Positions 1 through 8,004 of a stretch of DNA of 64,000 nucleotides are shown piece after piece. The notes beneath the pieces were generated by a model, which saw only the letters and a program-made list of their open reading frames with translations, had not been told where the DNA came from and made no database searches. The stretch lies in assembly GCA_947254645.1 (NCBI GenBank), contig CAMYDW010000002.1, positions 1-64,000 of the forward strand, given 5' to 3'. The translations under genes were made by a program, and so were the position numbers. Position 1 is the first letter of the stretch. Every line of letters starts with the position of its first letter. The DNA is from an uncultured Peptococcaceae bacterium (GTDB taxonomy: Bacteria; Bacillota; Peptococcia; Peptococcales; Peptococcaceae).

Positions 1-800
1 CAACGATTCATTTTTTTGATTTTAAACTTTGGTAGAAGCTCTAAAACCCTTGTATCTACTTGACTATTTGCCTGTGTCATTATTATGACACGAAACCCGC
101 AGGCTGGGTCATACACCTTATTGATTTCAGCTTTTTGGGCTGTACCAAGTCTTGTAAGAAGCTCTGATACATCAGCAGGCGTAAAGAATTCTCCACCTGA
201 TTTACCTGCATTTGATGCATACATTGTCATGAGGTATTCATAGGCATCACCGAAGGCATCAATATCGTGATCCTTCACATCACCAAGATTCATATCTGCC
301 ACGCCGTCAAGAAGCTTGCAGAGCTTTTCGTTTCTCTTTGCTACTGTAGAGCCAAGCTTATTACTGTTGACATCAAAGTCATCAAATAGACCTGCAAAGT
401 CGGATTCTGATTCACTGCCTTTTGCCGATTCCTCTATGTGACGGAATGCTCTTTCAAGGGTTTCATTCAGATTTTCATTATCCTTGGCTTTTGCCCTTAC
501 ATTACAAAAGAGTTCAGAGGGAAGAATGAAAAAGCCTTTTTCTTGCACAAGGCCTTCTCTTGCTTCTTCAGCCTCGTCATCAGACATCTGCGTGAAATCA
601 AAATCAGCATTGCCTGCTTCAATTTCTCCTGTATTGATGTAGTTAGCAATATTTTCAGAAATATATCTATAGAACATCGTACCAAGTATGTAGTTTTTGA
701 AATCCCATCCATCTACAGCACCACGAAGCTCATCTGCGATTGCCCATATTGCTCTGTGAAGCTCATCACGTTCCTGTTCTTTTTTATTATTGGTAGCCAT
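1..800 (-). CDS. hsdM: Type I restriction-modification DNA methyltransferase subunit M, partial and disrupted
   Basis: The frame reads leftward from ATG at 800 to the window edge (266 codons, no stop). The N-terminal helical HsdM domain (about residues 1-150) and the approach to the AdoMet site (GEFFTPADVSELL, then YDPACG near residue 231) are typical of N6-adenine methylases of type I systems, which methylate DNA with HsdS and HsdR. After YDPACG the family expects GSG and a hydrophobic helix; here the frame continues FRVIIMTQANSQVDTR..., unlike any HsdM I know. I infer a recombination junction near position 95, so the methylase is probably dead or split. The start overlaps the stop of the upstream XRE gene by one base (TAATG), implying translational coupling. 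The 3' end lies outside the window. Confidence 0.8.
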   Translation of the reverse strand, partial: MATNNKKEQERDELHRAIWAIADELRGAVDGWDFKNYILGTMFYRYISENIANYINTGEIEAGNADFDFTQMSDDEAEEAREGLVQEKGFFILPSELFCNVRAKAKDNENLNETLERAFRHIEESAKGSESESDFAGLFDDFDVNSNKLGSTVAKRNEKLCKLLDGVADMNLGDVKDHDIDAFGDAYEYLMTMYASNAGKSGGEFFTPADVSELLTRLGTAQKAEINKVYDPACGFRVIIMTQANSQVDTRVLELLPKFKIKKMNR

Positions 801-1033
801 TATCCGTTTCCCTCTCCTTCAAAATCAAGCCATGTATCTTCGATATCTGAATAACAGGCATCATGCTCTAGGCAGAATTCTTTTATATTTTCCATAGCAT
901 GAAGGCTAGGCTTTGCCTTGCCACCTTCCCATCTATTGACAGTAGAATATGCACCCTTTATTTCTTTATCAAAGTCTTGCTGGGAGAGAAAGCATCGTTG
1001 TCTCATTCTTTTAATTTCATTTGGAAATCTCAT
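800..1033 (-). CDS. Small XRE-family helix-turn-helix regulator upstream of hsdM
   Basis: A 77-residue protein whose residues 5-55 form a Cro/C1-type helix-turn-helix (IKRMRQRCFLSQQDFDKEI, then VNRWEGGKAKPSLHAM). The start ATG at 1033 follows GGAGG with an eight-base gap. Its stop shares one base with the hsdM start, so the two form an operon. Small XRE proteins often precede type I methylase genes and are thought to control their expression; that role here is inference. The acidic C-terminal tail (about residues 60-77) is outside the DNA-binding fold. Confidence 0.75.
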   Translation of the reverse strand: MRFPNEIKRMRQRCFLSQQDFDKEIKGAYSTVNRWEGGKAKPSLHAMENIKEFCLEHDACYSDIEDTWLDFEGEGNG

Positions 1034-1062
1034 AAAAATGCCTCCTGTTCAATAAAGTCTGA

Positions 1063-1812
1063 TTAAGCGCTCATCAACGTGTAACGAATCCCCCACAATA
1101 CCACAAGATGCACAGGGTAAAACCAATAAAAGAGCCACTTTGGCTGCTTGCCACGCAAGCCATTGTAAAAATAGAGCAAAACAAAGGAAAAAATCGAGGT
1201 GATTTCAAAGCCAATCACCAAGCTGCCAAAGAGACATTGCTTGAGGCGATGGCCTCTTGTCAAATATAGCACCATAATCAAAAGCACCCCGGTGGCGTCA
1301 TAGTCGGTGCGCAATACAATAGCACCGAGGGCAAAGGCCACCATCGCCGCCACTTCGAGGAGGGCAAGGCGCCTTGGCTTTAGGAGGGCTTTCTGCTCAA
1401 TGGCTGCCAAGGTGGCACACAAACAATAGCCTAAAAACAAGGTAAAAAAGACGTTTTGTTTTTCTATATTCCACATATCGCCATGCAATCCAAGGTCAAA
1501 GGGTATCTCCGAAATAATGGCAAAAAGGCCCAAACGGCAGCCATAGCGCCAACGGTTACGGGTATGAATGAACCCTTCCACAATCATGTAGGCAAAGATT
1601 GGAAAGGCCAAGCGCCCAATATAGCGCATTGCCACACAAGCGATGGTGATTTGGCGAATCTCCTCTGGGGCATGTAGGATGCCCTGAAAATCAAACATAC
1701 TATAATGCACACCAAAATAAGGCATCAACACCATCGCCGACACATGGTCACAAAGCATGGTGACGATGGCAATCCATTTGAGGGTGCTGCCATAAAGTCC
1801 TTTTTCTTTCAT
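1063..1812 (-). CDS. TraX family integral membrane protein
   Basis: A 249-residue polytopic membrane protein with about seven to eight hydrophobic segments. The N-terminal signature LKWIAIVTMLCDHVSAM and the central RYIGRLAFPIFAYMIVEG match the TraX family. TraX of F plasmids acetylates pilin; chromosomal TraX homologues are widespread in Bacillota, where their substrate is not known, so no conjugation role should be assumed. ATG at 1812 follows GGAGG with a suitable gap. It sits alone on the minus strand, the first backbone gene next to the disrupted hsdM region. Confidence 0.8.
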   Translation of the reverse strand: MKEKGLYGSTLKWIAIVTMLCDHVSAMVLMPYFGVHYSMFDFQGILHAPEEIRQITIACVAMRYIGRLAFPIFAYMIVEGFIHTRNRWRYGCRLGLFAIISEIPFDLGLHGDMWNIEKQNVFFTLFLGYCLCATLAAIEQKALLKPRRLALLEVAAMVAFALGAIVLRTDYDATGVLLIMVLYLTRGHRLKQCLFGSLVIGFEITSIFSFVLLYFYNGLRGKQPKWLFYWFYPVHLVVLWGIRYTLMSA

Positions 1813-1857
1813 TCTCTTCCTCCATTCATTTTTTTAGTGTAACAAAGATAGAAGCAT

Positions 1858-1903
1858 AAAAAAAGAGGCAATCAAGCATTGGTTGTCCAATCGCCTCTTG
1901 CTT
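1858..1903 (-). terminator. Second hairpin terminator between gdhA and the TraX gene
   Basis: On the minus strand AAGAGGCGATT pairs with an AATTGCCTCTT-like arm across a loop that itself holds an inverted TTGG/CCAA, followed by seven T. It lies between the gdhA terminator and the TraX start, so it may be a back-up terminator for gdhA or an attenuator in the TraX leader. Confidence 0.6.
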
Positions 1904-1947
1904 TTTAAAGCCATTTATCAAACTATAAAAATTTTTTCTTTAAATAC

Positions 1948-1978
1948 AAAAAGAGCAGCGGTACAGCTGCTCTTTAAG
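1948..1978 (-). terminator. Rho-independent terminator of gdhA
   Basis: Arms AAAGAGCAGC and GCTGCTCTTT (1950-1959 and 1966-1975) with a six-base loop and a T run on the minus strand, about 40 bases after the gdhA stop. Confidence 0.85.
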
Positions 1979-2015
1979 TGAAATATACAGTTTATGAAAA
2001 GGATAGAAAGCGAAA

Positions 2016-3362
2016 TTAGAAAATCCCTTGAGCCATCATTGCTTCAGCCACTCTAAGGAAGCCAGCGATGTTTGCGCCAGCAACGAGGTTGTAGCCAAGG
2101 CCATTGGATTCAGCTGCATAAGCAGCATTTTGGTGAATAGTTGCCATGATTGCACGAAGCTTGGTGTCTACTTCTTGTTCGGTCCAAACTTGACGTTCAG
2201 AGTTTTGGCTCATTTCAAGAGCACTTACCCCTACACCACCAGCATTTACTGCTTTAGATGGTGCAATGATGACGCCTTTGTCTTGCAAGTATGCCATTGC
2301 TTCGTTGGTAGTAGGCATGTTGGAGGTTTCGATGAGGAATTTCACATCATTGTTGAGAAGTTGTTCAGCTTCCTTCATGTCGATTTCGTTTTGAGTTGCG
2401 CAAGGCATTGCGATGTCTACTTTAACGCTCCATGGTTTTTCACCTGCAAAGAATTTAGCAGATGGGAATTTATCAGCATAATCTTGTACACGGTCACGGC
2501 CAGAAGCACGCATTTCAAGCAAGTAGTCGATTTTTTCACCGAGGATACCATCTTCATCATATACATAGCCGTCTGGGCCAGAAATGGTCACAACCTTTGC
2601 ACCAGCTTCTGCCATCTTGGTGCAAACGCCCCAAGCAACGTTACCAAAGCCAGATACAGCAACGGTTTTGCCTTCGAGGCCTTCACCACAATGCTTCATA
2701 ACAGCATCAGCGAAGTAAACAGCACCGAAGCCAGTTGCTTCTGGACGAATCAAGGAGCCACCATAGCTCATGCCTTTACCAGTCAATACGCCATTTTCAA
2801 AAGCACCACGAATGCGGCGATATTGGCCATAGAGGTAACCAATTTCTTTACCACTTACACCGATGTCCCCAGCTGGTACGTCTACGTCTGGGCCGATGTG
2901 ACGATAGAGTTCAGTCATAAATGCTTGGCAGAAACGCATGATTTCGCCATCGCTCTTACCACGTGGGTCAAAGTCAGAACCCCCTTTGCCGCCACCGATA
3001 GGAAGGCCAGTCAAAGCGTTCTTGAAGATTTGTTCAAAGCCCAAGAATTTTACAATACCGATGTAAACAGATGGATGGAAGCGCAAGCCACCTTTGTAAG
3101 GCCCAATTGCACCATTGAATTGTACACGATAGCCACGGTTTACGTGGGTTTTGCCTTCATCATCAACCCAGGTCACGCGGAAGCTGATTTGACGTTCAGG
3201 TTCGGTCAAACGGCCGAGTAAGTTGGTTGCTTCATATTCAGGATGTTCTTCAACAACCTTTTCGATGGATTTGAATACTTCTTCTACAGTTTGTAAAAAT
3301 TCTGGTTCATTGCTGTTACGTTTTTTAACGTCTTCTAAAACACTTTCCATGTATGCGTTCAT
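2016..3362 (-). CDS. gdhA: Glutamate dehydrogenase (NADP-type, hexameric class)
   Basis: A 448-residue enzyme interconverting glutamate and 2-oxoglutarate plus ammonia. The Glu/Leu/Phe/Val dehydrogenase dimerisation domain covers about residues 55-190, with the substrate lysine region PYKGGLRFHP and the GGGKGGSDFDPRGKS loop. The Rossmann domain follows, with VAVSGFGNVAWG near residue 235. Length and these motifs match the bacterial 450-residue GdhA class, usually NADP dependent. ATG at 3362 follows GGAGG at eight bases. A terminator follows; the APC permease gene lies upstream on the same strand with its own terminator. The pairing suggests amino-acid catabolism, which is inference. Confidence 0.95.
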   Translation of the reverse strand: MNAYMESVLEDVKKRNSNEPEFLQTVEEVFKSIEKVVEEHPEYEATNLLGRLTEPERQISFRVTWVDDEGKTHVNRGYRVQFNGAIGPYKGGLRFHPSVYIGIVKFLGFEQIFKNALTGLPIGGGKGGSDFDPRGKSDGEIMRFCQAFMTELYRHIGPDVDVPAGDIGVSGKEIGYLYGQYRRIRGAFENGVLTGKGMSYGGSLIRPEATGFGAVYFADAVMKHCGEGLEGKTVAVSGFGNVAWGVCTKMAEAGAKVVTISGPDGYVYDEDGILGEKIDYLLEMRASGRDRVQDYADKFPSAKFFAGEKPWSVKVDIAMPCATQNEIDMKEAEQLLNNDVKFLIETSNMPTTNEAMAYLQDKGVIIAPSKAVNAGGVGVSALEMSQNSERQVWTEQEVDTKLRAIMATIHQNAAYAAESNGLGYNLVAGANIAGFLRVAEAMMAQGIF

Positions 3363-3682
3363 ACTGACATGCCTCCAAAAATTAATAGATTTTAAAATAC
3401 GGTTGCCACAGCCCTTTGCTATGAGCCAACCCTGATTGCTCTCTTATTATAGGTATCAAGTGTTCTTATGTCAAAACTTTTTTCATCTGTTTAAATAAAA
3501 TCGTACTATATATTTTGTTTTGCAGTCTTTTCTTGCAACACTTTTCACAATCCTTCAAAATAGCTTCATAGACGTAAATATTTTGATTTAGTGACAAAAA
3601 TAAATCGTTTTTTTAAGGGTATTCTCCCCTTTTTTCTAATTGCATCGCCCTCTATAAATGTATATATTTGTTGAATAAAAAA
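3363..3682. other. gdhA upstream region, no gene
   Basis: About 320 AT-rich bases between the gdhA start and the terminator of the upstream permease gene. A short frame here has AT-driven composition and no credible ribosome-binding site. It should hold the gdhA promoter, but I see no strong consensus promoter. Confidence 0.5.
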
Positions 3683-3712
3683 AAGCCTCTGCTTAGAGCA
3701 GAGACTTTTTTT
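3683..3712 (-). terminator. Terminator of the APC permease gene
   Basis: Minus-strand hairpin with arms GTCTCTGC and GCAGAGGC followed by a run of eight T, ten bases after the permease stop. Confidence 0.85.
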
Positions 3713-3722
3713 ATAGATGATT

Positions 3723-5153
3723 TTATTTGTTTTCCATTTCAGAAGCTTCAACGATACCTGCCACTTTTTCACGCAATGCGTTGGAAGCATAGTATTTTTT
3801 GCGTTGCATCATGAAGAAGATAATCCCCATGAATAACCAGAGCAATAAGCATACCCATGCTTGTGGAGATAAACGACCTGGTGAGAATGGTGCCACCAAG
3901 AGCACGATAAAGAATGCAGCAAAGCAGAAGCCAAGAGCGGAAATAACTTGTTGTTTGGTATCTCCTGCCATTTTAGCCAACTTGGTTGCAGAAGCAGTGG
4001 TGTAAGCAAAGCCCATGGATGCCCCTACGGCCGTCATGTCTACCAACCAGCCCAATACTTCACGACCAAAGAAAGGTGCAACAATAGCGAGTGCCATCAT
4101 AAAGACGATTGCAAAACGTGGCACGTGGTATTTCGAATCCAATTTACCAAATTGTGGAGGAATCGCTTCAGCAATACTCATAGAATAGAGCAAGCGGCTA
4201 CCTGCCAAATAGAAAGCATTCAAGCCAGAAATAATCCCACAAAGCATTGCAATACCGAGGAAAACAATCCCGATTTTGCCGATTAAGATTTCAACAGCAG
4301 CACCTGTTGGCCAATCCTTGTAATCAATCAACGCTTGTTGCCATGGTTCTACCACAGCAGTAACGGAGTTCATGATTACATACATGAGCCCTGCAATACC
4401 GATAGAAGAAATCAACAGCATTTTTGTCTTTTTATTCGAGAAGGAGTATTCCTCTGATGCCTGTGGAATACAGTCAAAGCCTACGAAAGCCCATGGTGCC
4501 AATGCAGCAACTGCAAAGACAGAGCCAAGCTTTGTTTTTTCTGGGGCGAAGTGTGGATTAAGGTTGTCAAAGTTGACACCATGAACGAACACTGCACTCG
4601 CAATAACCAAAATCGCACCAACAAGACCAAGGGCAACAGCGGTTTGGAACCAACCAGCTGCTTGTACCCCACGCATGTTAATGCAACCAACGATGATAAT
4701 TGCCAAGATGTCGACAATCAATTCACCGCCATAAACAGTCCAGCCTGCCACTTCATACAATTCAAAGGTTTGTAGTGGCCCTGGGAAAAGATAGCGTGCG
4801 ACCAACCCAACAGCAGTTGCGTTCATTGGAATCAATGCCCAATAAGCGATAGAGATAAACCACCCACAAAGAAATGCATGTGTTTTACCAAAAGCCGTAT
4901 CGGCATAAACAAATTCCCCACCTGCTACAGGATACTTACTAATAAGGTAACTATAACTAAAGCTAATAAGAATAACCATAAGTGCGCCAAGAAATAGCCC
5001 AATAATTGCACCAATTGGACCTGCTTCTGGAAGGAACGTATTCCCTGGTAATACGAAACAACCCCAACCAATCATTGCGCCAAGTGCTAGCCCCCATACG
5101 CCGAGCGGACTTAACGCTTTCTCAAATTCTACTTCCTGATTTTGATTCGACAT
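3723..5153 (-). CDS. APC superfamily amino acid permease
   Basis: A 476-residue inner-membrane transporter with about twelve hydrophobic segments. The N-terminal LGVWGLALGAMIGWGCFVLPG is the APC family helix-1 signature (GxMIGxG), and the KYPVAGGEFVYADTAFGK region is the conserved helix-3 segment. It should import an amino acid by proton symport or exchange. Substrate cannot be read from sequence; the neighbouring glutamate dehydrogenase makes glutamate or a related amino acid a reasonable guess. ATG at 5153 follows GGGAG about ten bases upstream. Confidence 0.85.
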   Translation of the reverse strand: MSNQNQEVEFEKALSPLGVWGLALGAMIGWGCFVLPGNTFLPEAGPIGAIIGLFLGALMVILISFSYSYLISKYPVAGGEFVYADTAFGKTHAFLCGWFISIAYWALIPMNATAVGLVARYLFPGPLQTFELYEVAGWTVYGGELIVDILAIIIVGCINMRGVQAAGWFQTAVALGLVGAILVIASAVFVHGVNFDNLNPHFAPEKTKLGSVFAVAALAPWAFVGFDCIPQASEEYSFSNKKTKMLLISSIGIAGLMYVIMNSVTAVVEPWQQALIDYKDWPTGAAVEILIGKIGIVFLGIAMLCGIISGLNAFYLAGSRLLYSMSIAEAIPPQFGKLDSKYHVPRFAIVFMMALAIVAPFFGREVLGWLVDMTAVGASMGFAYTTASATKLAKMAGDTKQQVISALGFCFAAFFIVLLVAPFSPGRLSPQAWVCLLLWLFMGIIFFMMQRKKYYASNALREKVAGIVEASEMENK

Positions 5154-5568
5154 CTTTTCATCTCCCTTTTTACAACACTCTCTAACGATGCTATAAGAAA
5201 TTAAGTGTTCATTGCATTTGCTATTAAAAATATTATAACATTCCTATTTTATGTTGTATATAATTTTTCTCAGAACCATTTATTACATTGAACAAATTTT
5301 CTTATCACACTGCCTAATATAAATGAGTATTTTAATTTTTTCAAGGGATTAACATAGCTTTTTTTTGATATTAAACTTATCTTGCAATTTTTCACTGCAA
5401 CAATATTATCTATATTTATCCTTTTTTTTTCTTCTTTTAGCTTTTTATTATATATTTTTTTTATAATATCTAAAATATATCTATTTATATAAAAAATAAT
5501 TAACATAATTTGAGGGCTGTTTTTTCTCACATTCTAGTCATTATCTGACCATTTTTTTAAGCCCACAA
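5154..5568. other. AT-rich intergenic stretch, no supported gene
   Basis: About 410 bases of very AT-rich DNA between the permease start and the ferredoxin terminator. An 86-codon minus-strand frame (5270-5530) has a lysine/isoleucine-rich, AT-driven composition and no ribosome-binding site, so I do not call it. The permease promoter should be in the right part of the minus-strand leader. Confidence 0.5.
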
Positions 5569-5606
5569 AAAAAAAGGGTGCTGTTAACGCAAACAGCACC
5601 TATTTT
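5569..5606 (-). terminator. Terminator of ferredoxin gene
   Basis: Minus-strand arms GGTGCTGTT and AACAGCACC, seven-base loop, then a long T run, about 20 bases after the ferredoxin stop. Confidence 0.85.
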
Positions 5607-5621
5607 TTATGAATTTTTTTG

Positions 5622-5813
5622 CTATTCCTCATCTATGTAAATGACATTCACAGGACAGATAGCGGCTGCCTTTCGCACAAGCGCATAATCCTCCTGATTG
5701 ACAGGTGTGGTAATGGCACTCGCGAGCTCCCCTTCATAATGAAAGACATTGGGGCACAATGCCACACAAGAGCCACAGCCGATACAGCCACCCTTTTCAA
5801 CGGTAACATACAT
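5622..5813 (-). CDS. Small 4Fe-4S ferredoxin
   Basis: A 63-residue electron carrier with one 4Fe-4S site: CIGCGSCVALCP near the N-terminus and a distal CPV near residue 52. An upstream GTG belongs to the ribosome-binding site GAGGTG, so the start is ATG at 5813. The middle carries few charged residues, unlike the acidic second ferredoxin at 6817. Redox partner is unknown. Confidence 0.85.
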   Translation of the reverse strand: MYVTVEKGGCIGCGSCVALCPNVFHYEGELASAITTPVNQEDYALVRKAAAICPVNVIYIDEE

Positions 5814-5910
5814 ATTGAACACCTCTTTCTATACTTTCTTCTTACCCTTTTTTCTTCTTCCTTAATTAGGGTATAATGATTAAAAAAGCACACATGAAAG
5901 GAGGTCTAGG

Positions 5911-6258
5911 ATGATTGTTTATAGCGAACATCTCCGTGCCATTGGCAGCACACGAAAATCCCCTTGTGGCTGCCTGATACAGCTTTCTGTTCAAGTGGAG
6001 CCCATTCGCACGATGCTGCGAAATACCTTGAATGACTATGCCCTCAACATTCCTTATGAAAATGACACCTATCGTGTCGAGCGTGATGAAGAAGGTGACC
6101 GCTGGCTGGTGCTTGCCCTTTCTGCCTTAGAAAAGGATTTGTGGGTGCCTGTTGCTGAAATTGTTGAAAACGAAGAAAATATGCCTATTTTAAGTTTGGT
6201 TCGCATTCGTCCCCAGTACGAGAATAGGAGGAGAACCTGTCGTGAACGCGCGAAATAA
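5911..6258 (+). CDS. Hypothetical protein
   Basis: A 115-residue soluble protein I do not recognise. It starts at ATG 5911 after a strong AAAGGAGGT. It has alternating hydrophobic/charged segments (residues 45-95) suggestive of a compact alpha/beta fold, no membrane segment and no clear motif; the N-terminus has Cys-Gly-Cys at residues 19-21. The C-terminus is arginine rich because it overlaps the ribosome-binding site and first codons of the next gene (16-base overlap), so the two are co-translated. Confidence 0.7.
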   Translation: MIVYSEHLRAIGSTRKSPCGCLIQLSVQVEPIRTMLRNTLNDYALNIPYENDTYRVERDEEGDRWLVLALSALEKDLWVPVAEIVENEENMPILSLVRIRPQYENRRRTCRERAK

Positions 6259-6718
6259 GAAAAAAGCTATGCCTATTTTAGTCAGTGCTTGTTTGCTCGG
6301 CATTCGCTGTCGCTATGATGATACCTCTAAGCCCAATCCCCAGGTGCAAGCCTTGCAGAAGGATTTTGCGCTGATACCTTTTTGTCCAGAGGAATATGGT
6401 GGCTTGTCCACCCCTCGCCCCCCTGCAGAGTGTCAAGCCGATGGCCGTGTCATCAACACCGAAGGAGAGGATGTCACCGATGCTTTCACGCGAGGTGCTG
6501 CCCAAGCGGTTTGTCTTTGCCAAGACTTTCAAATTTCTTACGCTATTTTAAAGGAGCGCAGTCCTTCCTGCGGGCCACATACACGCTATGACGGCAGCTT
6601 TTCCTCGACCTTGATTCAAGCGCCTGGCCTCACTGCCAAAGCCCTCACAGAAAAGGGCATTACCGTTCTTAGTGAAGAGGATTTACTGGAAACAGACCTG
6701 ATAGATGTTCTTGCTTGA
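6242..6718 (+). CDS. DUF523 (YbbK-like) family protein
   Basis: A 158-residue DUF523 protein. Signatures are VSACLLGIRCRYDD near the N-terminus, the PFCPEEYGGLSTPRPPAE segment (about 38-55) and the KERSPSCGP cysteine motif (about 108-116). The family's conserved cysteines suggest metal or thiol chemistry; no function is established. The start is GTG at 6242, chosen because AGGAGG lies ten bases upstream and the family begins just after; it overlaps the previous gene by 16 bases. Confidence 0.85.
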   Translation: MNARNKKKAMPILVSACLLGIRCRYDDTSKPNPQVQALQKDFALIPFCPEEYGGLSTPRPPAECQADGRVINTEGEDVTDAFTRGAAQAVCLCQDFQISYAILKERSPSCGPHTRYDGSFSSTLIQAPGLTAKALTEKGITVLSEEDLLETDLIDVLA

Positions 6719-6816
6719 TGGCTGGAAATATAGTACAATGAAATGAGAGAGGGATATATTTAAGAGTATTTCGTGTCATTCCTTTCAATTTCGACACATT
6801 AAAGGAGAGAATAGAG

Positions 6817-7008
6817 ATGTACGTATTAATTGATCAAGACGAATGCATTGGATGCGGATCCTGCGAAGCAGTTTGCCCAGATGTTTTCAGATTAAATGAT
6901 GATGGTAAAGCAGAAGCTTATGTTGAAGCGACTGAAGAACTTAAAGCTGGTGCTGAAGAAGCTATGGGTATCTGCCCAGTTAAATGCATTTCCTGGGACG
7001 AAGAATAA
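6817..7008 (+). CDS. 4Fe-4S ferredoxin
   Basis: A 63-residue acidic ferredoxin with a single 4Fe-4S site: CIGCGSCEAVCP at residues 10-21 and CPVKC near residue 54. ATG at 6817 follows AAAGGAG. It is a second small ferredoxin within 1.2 kb of the one at 5622; the two share the cluster motifs but differ strongly in the middle, so they are old paralogues rather than a recent duplication. Confidence 0.92.
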   Translation: MYVLIDQDECIGCGSCEAVCPDVFRLNDDGKAEAYVEATEELKAGAEEAMGICPVKCISWDEE

Positions 7009-7015
7009 TTTAAAT

Positions 7016-7049
7016 AAAAAACACCGTCAATTGACGGTGTTTTTTTTGT
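7016..7049 (+). terminator. Terminator of ferredoxin gene, shared with the convergent peptidase 3' end
   Basis: Perfect hairpin ACACCGTCAATTGACGGTGT (7021-7040) followed by eight T. The minus-strand peptidase gene runs into it: its final codons and stop are read from the left half of this hairpin. Confidence 0.9.
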
Positions 7050-7587
7050 GCACTGATATGCGTTTTGCCATGAGGGCACTGCCGTGGTCCTTGAGCCATT
7101 GACGTTCGCTTTTATACGAGGGCCATATTTTTTCAACCAACTGCCAAAAGGCTGGCCCATGATTCATTTCATATAAATGGCAAAGCTCATGGGCCACCAC
7201 ATAATCTCGCACCCTTTCTGGGGCCAGCATCAAGAGGGCATTAAAGTTTAAGTTGCCCTTACTGGAACAGCTTCCCCAGCGTGTTTTTTGAAAACGGATG
7301 GTGATGCGGCCATAGTCTACATGAAGTATGTTGGCAAAATGGGCCACCCGTGGCGGCAAATCTGCCTTTGCCTTTTCTAGTAGGTCCTTCATTTCTTCTC
7401 TACTAAGAGGGGGCGGCAAGGGTGCTGTGTTCTTCCTATGCTTCTCTATCCACGCCTCTTGCTTTTTGATAAAGGCTTCTATATCCTTGATGGACGCCCT
7501 CATGGGCGCACGTACAAGCAATGCGTTTTGTGGGGTGATTTCAATGGCGATGCTGCGTCTTTTACTGCGAATAAGCTGATAATCCAT
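7027..7587 (-). CDS. YgjP-like (DUF45/M48-type) zinc metallopeptidase
   Basis: A 186-residue protein of the YgjP/DUF45 family. The zinc site HELCHLYEMNH (HExxH plus third His) lies at about 136-146, preceded by the family's WGSCSSKGNLNFN segment. These are gluzincin-fold predicted peptidases; the substrate is unknown. An open frame extends further upstream, but it runs through the terminator of the upstream RNA; ATG at 7587 has AAGGAGAAGGAT directly before it and begins at the usual family N-terminus. Its stop is inside the convergent ferredoxin terminator. Confidence 0.85.
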   Translation of the reverse strand: MDYQLIRSKRRSIAIEITPQNALLVRAPMRASIKDIEAFIKKQEAWIEKHRKNTAPLPPPLSREEMKDLLEKAKADLPPRVAHFANILHVDYGRITIRFQKTRWGSCSSKGNLNFNALLMLAPERVRDYVVAHELCHLYEMNHGPAFWQLVEKIWPSYKSERQWLKDHGSALMAKRISVHKKNTVN

Positions 7588-7623
7588 ATCCTTCTCCTTT
7601 TCCCTCCTATGATACCACTTTAC

Positions 7624-7660
7624 AATGAAAAAAACGCAGACCATGGCCTGCGTTTTTTTG
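7624..7660 (-). terminator. Terminator of the 7.6-7.9 kb RNA, just upstream of the peptidase start
   Basis: Minus-strand hairpin AAACGCAG / CTGCGTTT with an eight-base loop and seven T. It ends about 37 bases before the peptidase ATG, so it either ends an independent RNA or acts as an attenuator in the peptidase leader. Confidence 0.85.
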
Positions 7661-7941
7661 TGTATCAAGGTGGGTGAAAATGACAAGAAAAGGCGTTGTA
7701 ACATGAAAGGGAATTTGTATGTCTCTGACACCAAAGGTGTCAAACGCCGTGTACGATTGTCAAACTTGTCGCAATCAGGGAGATTATTACACGATTTGAA
7801 AATATTACGACATCGTCAGATGGTGGTTCTTGGGCTGTGATAGACCATCTGCGTGTTAAGAGGACGATGAATGTCAATACATTCAGGAAACGTCACCCAC
7901 CATTGATTAAAACGATAAAAAAGTTAACATTTGTCAACTTT
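7626..7941 (-). ncRNA. Candidate multibranched structured RNA (free sRNA or riboswitch-like leader)
   Basis: A roughly 315-base unit bounded by a near-consensus promoter (7976-7948) and an intrinsic terminator (7656-7626), with no credible ORF on the minus strand. The predicted 5' end folds into a long AT-rich hairpin (GATAAA...TTTATC). Next a closing helix joins 7893-7901 (GGTGGGTGA on the RNA) to 7669-7677 (TCACCCACC), extended by ATCAA/TTGAT outside. Inside it are helices 7885-7879/7874-7868, 7851-7845/7823-7817, 7812-7804/7775-7767 and 7748-7743/7697-7692, the last enclosing hairpin 7742-7736/7732-7726. I do not recognise it as RNase P, SRP or tmRNA. 6S RNA or a raiA-type RNA remain possible. 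Whether it controls the downstream peptidase is open. Confidence 0.65.
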
Positions 7942-7947
7942 TATCTC

Positions 7948-7976
7948 AGTATATAAAAAATGTAAAGTGCTGTCAA
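7948..7976 (-). promoter_or_regulatory. Strong sigma-A-type promoter for the structured RNA
   Basis: Minus-strand TTGACA (7976-7971), exactly 17 bases, then TATACT (7953-7948), 28 bases after the pdxR stop. Predicted start near 7941. Confidence 0.8.
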
Positions 7977-8004
7977 TAAAAATTAACCATCGTTAATTTT
8001 CAAA

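Noticed and set aside
438..854. 138-codon plus-strand frame
   Set aside because: It lies antisense to the hsdM frame, which has clear family motifs.
1063..1812. Conjugation system suggested by the TraX call
   Set aside because: TraX-family proteins are common chromosomal genes in Bacillota, and no relaxase or type IV secretion gene is nearby.
2028..3221. 397-codon plus-strand frame
   Set aside because: Antisense shadow of gdhA with no ribosome-binding site and unlikely composition.
5270..5530. 86-codon AT-rich minus-strand frame
   Set aside because: Composition follows AT content; no start signal or known motif.
7625..7840. 71-codon plus-strand frame across the structured RNA
   Set aside because: Its bases are explained by the terminator and helices of the minus-strand RNA; no ribosome-binding site.
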